From Candidatus Desulfatibia profunda (GTDB lineage: Bacteria; Desulfobacterota; Desulfobacteria; Desulfobacterales; UBA11574): DNA of 43,026 nucleotides. A model generated the notes under the pieces. The model was not told the DNA's origin. It was given only the letters and a program-made list of their open reading frames with translations, and made no database searches. The stretch spans positions 1 through 43,026 of the forward strand of contig JACNJH010000111.1 of assembly GCA_014382665.1 (NCBI GenBank), given 5' to 3'. Shown here in pieces: positions 8,223 to 15,257 of this stretch (the stretch's first letter is position 1; each line of letters begins with the position of its first letter). A program made the translations under genes and the position numbers.

Positions 8223-9972
8223 GCAAAAACTCCTCTTCTATCTGTTGGAGACGGAAGGTTTTGGCATAGTATTGATCAGTTGCCATCAACTGCGCATGCG
8301 TACCGGATTCCACGATACGTCCGCTGTCAAGGGTAATGATCTGATCGGCAAAGCAGACCGCCGAAATTCGATGTGAGACAATTATGATGGTCCTGTTGTC
8401 GGCCATGGATCTGATGGTGTTGATAATGTCATGGCCGGTTTCCATATCTACCTGGCTGATAGGGTCATCCAGGATCAAAATGCCGGCATCGATCAAAAAG
8501 GCTCTGGCCAGGGCCACGCGCTGTTTCTGCCCGCCGGAGAGGATGACCCCTTTTTCGCCGACGATGGTATCAAAGCCGGCCGGAAAAGAACAAATGGTGT
8601 CATACAGGGCTGCTTTCTCGGTCGCCCGTATCAATTCCGGTTCGGCTGTATCCGCACCGAAGGTAATGTTTTCCCGGATGGTCCCGGCAAATAAAAACGG
8701 TTCCTGAGACACAAAGGCAATCAGGGCTCTGAGCTTGCGGATCTGTATTTTTCGAATATCGATGCCGTCGAGCAGAATACGCCCCGGCAACACATCGTAA
8801 AGCCTTGGTATAAGTCTTAAAAGGGTCGTTTTACCGCTTCCGGGAGGACCGACAATGCCAAGAATCCGGCCGCGCCCAAGATGAATATCGATTTCAGATA
8901 GAACCGGCAGGAAGTTCGGGCGGGCAGCGTTGCGCTCATATGAAAAGCCGACATTTTCAAAAACAAGGCCGCCGCAGGTCGTTCTTGGGGGCGTTGCGCC
9001 CGGCATGTCGTCAATTTCAGGTAAGGTTTTCATGATCCTGTCGATTCTGTCGAGAGAAGCTTTACCCCGCTGGATAAGATTGGTGACCCAGCCGACGGCC
9101 ATCATCGGCCAGGTGAGAATTCCCAGGTAGCTGATGAACGCCACAAAATCTCCGGCGGTAATGGTAAAGTCGATGGTTTGACGGCCTCCTAAAAAAAGGA
9201 CGATGGCCAGGCTTACGTTCGATAAAAAAACCATCATCGGAAAAAAAGAGCCGGTAATCCTCACCAGCTTGAGATTTTTGCCAATATAATTTTTGGACAC
9301 GGTTTCAAGTCGTGCGGCGGATTCTTTTTCCTGGTTGTAGGACTTGATGATGCGGATACCTGCAAACCGTTCCCTGACGACTTCGGTTAAATCCGAAAAC
9401 GCCGCTTGCACCTCCCCGTACATTCGGTGCATCTTTTTGCTGAAAAATCGTGTGCCCAGGACGATCACAGGCATGGGGATCAGGACAAACGCCGTCAGTC
9501 GAACATTAATGTAGGCCATAAAGGCGATCGCTGCCGTCCCGAGCACGACGGCATCGGTCAGTGCGACCGTACCCATGCCCGTAGCCATGCGAACATTCTG
9601 GATATCGTTGGTGGCATGCGCCATCAAATCGCCGGTTTTGGTATTATCGAAATACGACGCCGACAGCGTCTGAATATGTGCAAACAGCCTGTTGCGCATA
9701 CCTTCTTCGACCCGGCGCGACGTGCCGATGAGATAGCGCCGCCAGAAATAACGGAAAATACAGATCAAGACGGCAATGCCCACGATATAAAAGGCATAAA
9801 TTGCCAGGTGTATGCCGTCCGCCCGCAGCATGGTAAGGTCGTCAACAGCCCATTTGATGACACGGGGGATGAAAAGCAGCAGAATATCGACCAGGATCAG
9901 GCAGGCGATTCCAAGGAAAATGCGGTAACGATTTTCTTGAAGATACGGCTTTATCAAGTATAGAGACTTCAT
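8212..9972 (-). CDS. ABC exporter half-transporter with degenerate Walker B
   Basis: A 586-residue partner subunit with six N-terminal helices (about 15-320) and an ATPase domain. Motifs are Walker A GPPGSGKTT, Q-loop SQEPFLFAG, an intact signature LSGGQKQR, Walker B ILILDDPIS and H-loop IVSHRIS. The catalytic Glu after Walker B is Asp (DD instead of DE), as in the degenerate subunit of heterodimeric exporters such as TM287/288 and YheI. This suggests one inactive or slow ATP site in the pair. The start is taken as ATG at 9972, the usual distance before the first helix. An in-frame GTG at 10026 would add 18 residues but has no ribosome site and overlaps the divergent promoter. Confidence 0.9.
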   Translation of the reverse strand: MKSLYLIKPYLQENRYRIFLGIACLILVDILLLFIPRVIKWAVDDLTMLRADGIHLAIYAFYIVGIAVLICIFRYFWRRYLIGTSRRVEEGMRNRLFAHIQTLSASYFDNTKTGDLMAHATNDIQNVRMATGMGTVALTDAVVLGTAAIAFMAYINVRLTAFVLIPMPVIVLGTRFFSKKMHRMYGEVQAAFSDLTEVVRERFAGIRIIKSYNQEKESAARLETVSKNYIGKNLKLVRITGSFFPMMVFLSNVSLAIVLFLGGRQTIDFTITAGDFVAFISYLGILTWPMMAVGWVTNLIQRGKASLDRIDRIMKTLPEIDDMPGATPPRTTCGGLVFENVGFSYERNAARPNFLPVLSEIDIHLGRGRILGIVGPPGSGKTTLLRLIPRLYDVLPGRILLDGIDIRKIQIRKLRALIAFVSQEPFLFAGTIRENITFGADTAEPELIRATEKAALYDTICSFPAGFDTIVGEKGVILSGGQKQRVALARAFLIDAGILILDDPISQVDMETGHDIINTIRSMADNRTIIIVSHRISAVCFADQIITLDSGRIVESGTHAQLMATDQYYAKTFRLQQIEEEFLHAY

Positions 9973-10015
9973 CTTAAAAATAGTTAAAATGGTTCGTTTG
10001 AACTCCGACCGCACG

Positions 10016-10044
10016 TTGACTTTCACAATGCCGGTTGTTATGAT
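10016..10044 (+). promoter_or_regulatory. sigma-70 promoter of the RNB exoribonuclease gene
   Basis: TTGACT (10016-10021), a 17-base spacer and TATGAT (10039-10044). The expected start site is about 10050-10052, immediately before the ATG at 10053, so the transcript would have almost no leader. It sits in the divergent gap next to the ABC exporter operon. Confidence 0.7.
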
Positions 10045-10052
10045 ACAATGTT

Positions 10053-12038
10053 ATGGAATCAGGAAATATTGTCGAGTTTGTCGACCGTCAGAAAATAATA
10101 TGTGCGGTTGTTCTGGAAGTCAAGAAACAGAGACTCAGGCTTCTTACCGAAACCAACCGCGAAGTCAACCTTTCCCCGGGACGTCTCTTTCACAAATGCC
10201 CGCTGCGCCTTGAGCTGTCCATGGGCAGGGACAGGATCGTGGATGCCTTAAAGGAGATTTCCAGGCGGCGCCAAACATTGATTGCCGATATAGATATAAA
10301 GGAATTGTGGGAAGTTTTGAATACGGAACAGGAATGGATCGATCTTGGCACCATGACCGAATTCTGTTTTCCAAACAGCGCGACATACGATCACGAGTCC
10401 GCCGTTGTAAGGGCATTTTTCGAAAACCGGCTCTATTTCAAATTTAACCAGAATAGCTTTTTCCCGAATTCAGAAGAACTGGTTGAACGCAATACCGCCC
10501 AGCAAAGAGAAGCTGCCCGCCAACATCGGATCATCGCAGAGGGAAGCGACTGGTTAAAAAAAGCCCTGGCGGGCGATCACGTCAACCTGCTCCAGAATAC
10601 ATCTGAAATCAAGAACATACTGAAATCGTATTATATCTTTGGGAATGAAAGCGGGCATTACAACAGCGGCAAAGCAATGCTGGCGGCGGCTCAAATTGAT
10701 CCTGACAACGGTTTGTTTCAGGTTCTGGTAAAGCTGGGCGTCTTTGGTGAAAATGAAAACATCGACCTTTATCGATATGATATGCCCACTGTTTTTTCCG
10801 ATGGAATGATGCAGGTTGCGACAGCGCTGATCAACAACAAGCCGTTCACGTTTGCCGACCACTCGCGTAAAGATCTGACCATGCTGCCCGTCATGACCAT
10901 AGACGGCCAGGGAACCCTTGATTATGATGACGCCATCAGCATCGAAGACTACGGCGATCGTTACCGCTTGGGTGTTCATATTGTCGATGTCGGACATTAT
11001 ATCAAAAAAGGGGACATGATCGATCAGGAAGCCCTTGCGCGCGGCAGTTCCATCTATATGCCGGACCTGAAAATCCCCATGCTCCCTCCCAGCCTGGCTG
11101 AAGATCTTTGCAGTCTGAAAGCCGGACAATTGCGACCTGCCATCAGCATCATGGTGAATCTGAGCCGGTCCTGCGAAATCATCGACAGTGAAATTTTTGC
11201 AAGTATTATCAGGGTAAAACATCAGCATACCTATTACGATGTTAATTTGATGGCGGAAGAAAACAGGGAAATCATTATCTTGCGCGAAATCGCCGAGTCG
11301 TTCCGACGACGCAGACTAAATGACGGTGCTGTTCCAATAACCCTGCCGGATATCCATATCTGGATCGATGAAACAGGTGAGATAACGGTCAACCGGATTA
11401 ACCGGGAAAGCCCCGGAAGGATGCTGGTTTCGGAAATAATGATCATGGCCAACTGGTTGATGGCCAACTTCCTTTTTAAAAACAATGCACCGGCCATTTT
11501 CCGATCTCAAACACCCCCGAAGGAACGTCTCTACAAGGGCAATGAAGGGACCTTGTTTCAGAACATTATGCAGCGAAGGCTTCTGAGCCGGTTTGTTTTA
11601 GGTCCTGAATCCGAACATCATTCAGGATTGGGCCTGAATGCCTATGTTACGGCAACGTCACCCATCCGGAAATATTTCGATCTTGCCACCCAGCGGCAGA
11701 TCCGGGCGGTATTGGATCTGGAAGAACCCTATCCGCAAGAGGAAATTGCTCATATTATTCAACGGCTTGAACAGCCGATGGGCGATGTGTCAAAAATTCA
11801 ATCCGGTCGCAACCGATACTGGCTGTTGAAATATCTTGAGAATAGAATCGGTCAAAAAGAAGAAGCGATTGTCCTTTTAAAACGGAGAAACAACTATCAG
11901 ATACTGCTGACGGAATATATGCTGGAGTGCGACCTGCCGCTGTCGAGCGGCATCAATTTAAAACCCGAGGACCTTATTCAGGTGACAATCCAGCATGTCG
12001 ATGCGCGCAAAACGGTGATTTCAGTCTTTATGGGCTGA
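10053..12038 (+). CDS. RNB-domain exoribonuclease (RNase II/R family)
   Basis: A 661-residue protein. The N-terminal part (about 1-70) is an OB-like start (GNIVEFVDRQKI). The catalytic RNB domain spans about 270-590. Its IDGQGTLDYDDA motif (about 282-293) has the four spaced aspartates that bind magnesium in RNase II, and TSPIRKYFDL (about 535) is the conserved C-terminal RNB motif. A short S1-like tail follows. It is expected to degrade RNA processively 3' to 5' in the cytoplasm. It is shorter than RNase R and lacks obvious cold-shock-domain motifs at the N-terminus. The start codon is supported by the N-terminal domain beginning at once. There is no Shine-Dalgarno, which fits the leaderless promoter. 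Confidence 0.92.
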   Translation: MESGNIVEFVDRQKIICAVVLEVKKQRLRLLTETNREVNLSPGRLFHKCPLRLELSMGRDRIVDALKEISRRRQTLIADIDIKELWEVLNTEQEWIDLGTMTEFCFPNSATYDHESAVVRAFFENRLYFKFNQNSFFPNSEELVERNTAQQREAARQHRIIAEGSDWLKKALAGDHVNLLQNTSEIKNILKSYYIFGNESGHYNSGKAMLAAAQIDPDNGLFQVLVKLGVFGENENIDLYRYDMPTVFSDGMMQVATALINNKPFTFADHSRKDLTMLPVMTIDGQGTLDYDDAISIEDYGDRYRLGVHIVDVGHYIKKGDMIDQEALARGSSIYMPDLKIPMLPPSLAEDLCSLKAGQLRPAISIMVNLSRSCEIIDSEIFASIIRVKHQHTYYDVNLMAEENREIIILREIAESFRRRRLNDGAVPITLPDIHIWIDETGEITVNRINRESPGRMLVSEIMIMANWLMANFLFKNNAPAIFRSQTPPKERLYKGNEGTLFQNIMQRRLLSRFVLGPESEHHSGLGLNAYVTATSPIRKYFDLATQRQIRAVLDLEEPYPQEEIAHIIQRLEQPMGDVSKIQSGRNRYWLLKYLENRIGQKEEAIVLLKRRNNYQILLTEYMLECDLPLSSGINLKPEDLIQVTIQHVDARKTVISVFMG

Positions 12039-12073
12039 TGGAGGCCTTTTTAAGAATCGTTTGTGCAGATTTT

Positions 12074-12152
12074 ATAGTGGTTGTCAAAATAACGTTCCGT
12101 TTCAGCCGCCGGATAATTCCGTTTAAATCGGAACATATCTATGACAACTGCG
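12074..12152 (+). repeat. dispersed intergenic repeat, copy B (short form)
   Basis: Begins TAGTGGTTGTCAAAAT, has the core TTTCAGCCGCCGGATAAT, and ends AACATATCTATGACAACTGC. The ends form a short inverted repeat (GGTTGTCA / TGACAACT), and TTCCG / CGGAA forms an inner stem. Compared with copy A at 6061-6180 it lacks about 39 bases. It ends immediately before the ribosome site of the ThrRS editing-domain gene, so it forms part of that gene's leader. Confidence 0.6.
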
Positions 12153-12166
12153 GTAGGAAAGAACCG

Positions 12167-12574
12167 ATGCGTGTGTTATTCTGGTACTGTGATCGTTTTG
12201 ACTGGACGCCGGCATTCCAGGCCCTGCCGAATGCTGCGGACCCGGAGCCTGCTGAAAATGAAAACTGCGTGGTGGCCTTTGTCCACATTGAGCCTAAAGA
12301 TGTGGAATCTAAAAGTTCAGCCGAAACCAAGCTGGCGAAAAACGCCAAGTGGCTGGCCCGCAAATGGCAGATTTCCAGCGTTATATTGCACTCTTTCACC
12401 CACCTGGGGGAGGAAAAGGCTGAGGCCGACGAGGCGCGGGCATTGCTGGACCGCACCCAAAAACGGCTGGAAACCGCGGGGTATTCTGTTACGCAGACAC
12501 CCTATGGTTATTTTTTAGATTTGGTCATCCAGGCCAAGGGCCATCCTCTGGCAAGGGTCTTCAAGGAGTTTTAA
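12167..12574 (+). CDS. free-standing archaeal-type threonyl-tRNA synthetase editing domain
   Basis: A 135-residue protein resembling the N-terminal editing domain of archaeal ThrRS, a D-aminoacyl-tRNA-deacylase-like fold that removes serine from tRNA-Thr. Diagnostic stretches are MRVLFWYCDRF, NCVVAFVHIEPKD, ILHSFTHLGEEKA and TPYGYF, ending KGHPLARVFKEF; compare the archaeal pattern of PYAHLS, APFGYYK and KGHPLAE. It has no synthetase body, so a trans-editing role is inferred. AGGAAAG precedes the ATG by 6-7 bases. The frame is open upstream to 11927, but that part overlaps the ribonuclease gene and the repeat. Its position after the ribonuclease suggests possible cotranscription. Confidence 0.85.
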   Translation: MRVLFWYCDRFDWTPAFQALPNAADPEPAENENCVVAFVHIEPKDVESKSSAETKLAKNAKWLARKWQISSVILHSFTHLGEEKAEADEARALLDRTQKRLETAGYSVTQTPYGYFLDLVIQAKGHPLARVFKEF

Positions 12575-12696
12575 GCGGTTTCATCATTCCCCTCTAATCC
12601 CAATTCAATTCTGGTTCAACCCTAATTGATCGAAAGTCAAAGGTAAAAATGGAGCTGAATTTTATAAAATCTAAGGTTTCTTCATTTTGTTCACGC

Positions 12697-12724
12697 TTAA
12701 TTAAGGTTCAAAAGCCTTGATTAA
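12697..12724. other. hairpin in the TonB-receptor upstream gap
   Basis: TTAATTAAGG and CCTTGATTAA pair with one mismatch around an 8-nt loop. The gap 12575-12806 has no gene. No cobalamin riboswitch box was found despite the BtuB-like receptor downstream. This hairpin could end transcription from upstream or form part of the receptor leader. Confidence 0.35.
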
Positions 12725-12806
12725 TAAAACCGATTGCGCTATGGAGTCATTTTTCGTTATCTCGATTTACAATACAGGTTAACCAAATAGCGTCAAGTGG
12801 TGCTGA

Positions 12807-14642
12807 ATGCGTCTAACGGTTAAAGTTGTTTTGATAGCCTCGGCGTTGTTTTTATCAGCCGCCTCCCTTTTGACGGCGGGGGAAAACAATGGCCGTTATT
12901 TTGAATTGGATCCGGTCGTCGTTACGGGCAGCCGCATCCCCCATCAGCTTTCAAACGCGGCCCAATCGGTTGCGGTTATCAGCCGGGAAGAAATAAGCGC
13001 TGCCCCGGCAGACAGCATTACAGACGTCCTGAAACATGTCGTCGGCGTGGATGTTCGCCATCGAAGCCCTCACGGTGTCCAGGCCGATGTCGGCATCCGC
13101 GGAAGCTCCTTTGAGCAGACATTGATTCTTGTCGACGGCGTCAACGTCAGCGACCCTCAAACCGGCCATCACAACATGGACCTGCCGGTGAACCTGAATG
13201 ATGTGGAACGGATTGAAATCCTGAAGGGCCCGGGAGCAACAATTTACGGCCCCAATGCCATGGGGGGCGTAATCAACGTCATCACCCGGGACGTGGATAA
13301 GAACGCTTTGGGCGCAGAGGTAAAATTCGGCCAATACGGCTTTTATGATGTTGAAGCCCGGGGGGCTCTGGTGTCGGGCCAGGCATCCAGCCGGCTGTCG
13401 GCCAACCGGCGGTACTCCTCAGGTCATATTAAAGAAAAAGATACCGATTTTGACATCAAAACATTGAATTACAAGGGCACTCTTAAAAACGAGACAAATC
13501 AGTTTCATCTGCAAATGGGATATGCCGACAAAGACTTTGGTGCCTACAAATTTTACAGCGACGCTTATCCTGACCAGCGCGAAAAAACCGAAAGCTTTCT
13601 GCTGTCTACCGGAGCCGATCTTGACATCAGCGATGTTCAAATTGCTCCCAAGCTGCACTGGCGGCACCATGACGATGAATATAAAATCAAAATCAATAAC
13701 ACCTGGAATGTCAATAAACACTGGACAGACGTCCTGGGCATGCAGGTCAATGCCCGGATACCATCTTTTCTGGGCGATACCGCCGTGGGCGCTGAAGCCG
13801 CTCTTGAAGCCTTAAAAAGCTCCAACCTGGGTGACCGTGACCGCCGGCGCCAGGCGCTTTTTGTTGAACACAAGCTTTATCCTTCCGAAAAACTTACGCT
13901 TGGCATCGGCGCTGCCGGGGTGCACTACAGTGACTGGGGCTGGAAGGGCTGGCCGGGTGCTGACTTTAATATGGAGTTAAGCGCTGATGTGAACTGGTTT
14001 GGGTCTTTAAAAAAATCTTTCCGGGTTCCCACCTTCACGGAACTGTATTATTCTACGCCCGCAAACCAGGGCAACCCGGAGCTTAAGCCGGAAAAGGCCT
14101 GGACGTATGAAACCGGAATGCGCTGGCAGGCCGAGCGTGCCGGTGCCGATCTCAGCCTGTTTTATCGCGATGCCGAAGACGTCATCGACTGGTCGCGCCC
14201 TCCCGGGCAAACCACATGGACCGTGCGCAATATTGCCCGGATCAGCGCCAGGGGCGCCGAACTGGGTGTTCATTACCACCCCGAATCCTTGTTAAACTCC
14301 AAATTTGTTTCCGCGCTAAACATTGCCTATACCTATCTGGATCTCGACCGGGACACGCAGGCAATGGAGTCAAAATACGCCCTGGATCATCTGCGTCACC
14401 AACTGCACGGATCAATAAAAATGGACTGGTCCGACCGCCTCACCCACACAGTTTATGGCAGATATGGGAAACGAATCGCAGCGGATGACTACACGGTTGT
14501 CGACACCCGCATCACCTATGCGTTTCAGCGCTTCCGAATCTTTCTTGAGGCCACCAACCTATTTAACGAAACCTACACCGAATCCGGTTTTGCACCCATG
14601 CCCGGTCGCTGGCTTATCGGTGGTGTAACCTTTAACTTGTAA
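12807..14642 (+). CDS. TonB-dependent outer-membrane receptor (BtuB/CirA-like)
   Basis: A 611-residue protein. It has a signal peptide (about 1-25), a TonB-box-like start (DPVVVTGSRI), the plug domain (about 40-155: GVDVRHRSPHGVQADVGIRG, LVDGVNVSDP, VERIEILKGPGATIYGPNAM, GGVINVITR) and a 22-strand beta barrel ending in ...WLIGGVTFNL with a C-terminal aromatic-x-Leu. It imports a large scarce ligand such as a corrinoid, siderophore or heme, using energy from TonB-ExbBD. No tonB or ABC importer lies in the window and there is no B12 riboswitch, so the ligand is open. It overlaps the convergent ybaK-type gene by 11 bases. Confidence 0.93.
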   Translation: MRLTVKVVLIASALFLSAASLLTAGENNGRYFELDPVVVTGSRIPHQLSNAAQSVAVISREEISAAPADSITDVLKHVVGVDVRHRSPHGVQADVGIRGSSFEQTLILVDGVNVSDPQTGHHNMDLPVNLNDVERIEILKGPGATIYGPNAMGGVINVITRDVDKNALGAEVKFGQYGFYDVEARGALVSGQASSRLSANRRYSSGHIKEKDTDFDIKTLNYKGTLKNETNQFHLQMGYADKDFGAYKFYSDAYPDQREKTESFLLSTGADLDISDVQIAPKLHWRHHDDEYKIKINNTWNVNKHWTDVLGMQVNARIPSFLGDTAVGAEAALEALKSSNLGDRDRRRQALFVEHKLYPSEKLTLGIGAAGVHYSDWGWKGWPGADFNMELSADVNWFGSLKKSFRVPTFTELYYSTPANQGNPELKPEKAWTYETGMRWQAERAGADLSLFYRDAEDVIDWSRPPGQTTWTVRNIARISARGAELGVHYHPESLLNSKFVSALNIAYTYLDLDRDTQAMESKYALDHLRHQLHGSIKMDWSDRLTHTVYGRYGKRIAADDYTVVDTRITYAFQRFRIFLEATNLFNETYTESGFAPMPGRWLIGGVTFNL

Positions 14643-15114
14643 CAGAAATCACATGACCACCGGTTATTATTGGAAGGTCGGCCGAAGCAAGCTTGAACAT
14701 GGCGTTGGGCGTTCCGGCCGCCGCCCAGATCTCTTTGTGTTTGAGTAAATCCTCATCGATGAAGGCTTTGAGCTTTTGGGTATGGCCCAGGGGCGGGACA
14801 CCGCCGACGGCAAAACCGGTCGTTGCAAGCACGACATCGGCAGCGGCCATCTGAACCGGCTCGGACACGACCTCGCGCAGTGTTTTGGTATTGACGCGGT
14901 TGGCGCCGCTGGCCAAAACCAGGAAGGGCTTTTGGGTTTTCTTGCCTTTGAACACCAGCGATTTAACAATCTGGGCGACATCACATCCCAGGGCGTCTGC
15001 AGCGTCCTGGGCCGTACGGGTGGTTTCCTGCATTTCGATGATCTGACAGCTCAGGCCGAAAGCCTTGAGAGCCTCCTGAACTTTTTTAGCGCTTGAACTC
15101 AGCTTGTTTGAAAT
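14632..15114 (-). CDS. YbaK/EbsC-family aminoacyl-tRNA deacylase, probable ATT start
   Basis: A 160-residue protein of the YbaK/ProX family (cytoplasmic deacylation of mischarged tRNA). It has TRTAQDAADALGC, IVKSLVFKG (catalytic-type Lys), LASGANRVN and the family hallmark GFAVGGVPPLGH. From the first ATG (15033) it would lack the normal N-terminus. In frame upstream, the residues SNKLSSSAKKVQEAL give the usual family start. No ATG, GTG or TTG lies between them and an upstream stop. The only well-placed codon is ATT (15112-15114), 9 bases after GGAGAGG. ATT is therefore chosen as a rare start codon. CTG five codons later is less well spaced. Confidence 0.82.
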   Translation of the reverse strand: MSNKLSSSAKKVQEALKAFGLSCQIIEMQETTRTAQDAADALGCDVAQIVKSLVFKGKKTQKPFLVLASGANRVNTKTLREVVSEPVQMAAADVVLATTGFAVGGVPPLGHTQKLKAFIDEDLLKHKEIWAAAGTPNAMFKLASADLPIITGGHVISVTS

Positions 15115-15184
15115 GGGTTTTTACCTCTCCGGTTTTCCAGGTCTGAACCGCGGCCACGGCATCGATGTTAACTGAATATTTCAT
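15086..15184 (-). CDS. possible 32-residue upstream ORF overlapping the deacylase start
   Basis: A small ORF starts at ATG 15184 with GGTGG 4-5 bases upstream. It runs 32 codons (MKYSVNIDAVAAVQTW...) in another frame and stops at 15086, inside the first codons of the YbaK-type gene. The ribosome site of the deacylase lies inside it. It could be a translated leader that couples to the ATT start, or chance. No homology was recognised. Confidence 0.3.
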   Translation of the reverse strand: MKYSVNIDAVAAVQTWKTGEVKTHFKQAEFKR

Positions 15185-15257
15185 GTTCCACCAATATTAA
15201 TCAGGGATAAGCCATTTTGCAAAGTCATATCTTTGAGAATAATAAGGAGCATCGGGA

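Noticed and set aside
9406-9963. 185-residue plus-strand frame opposite the second ABC gene
   Set aside because: It is His/Gln/Asp-rich noise antisense to a clearly coding exporter subunit.
12575-12806. Cobalamin riboswitch before the BtuB-like receptor
   Set aside because: No B12-box or multi-stem pattern could be found; only one 10-bp hairpin is present.
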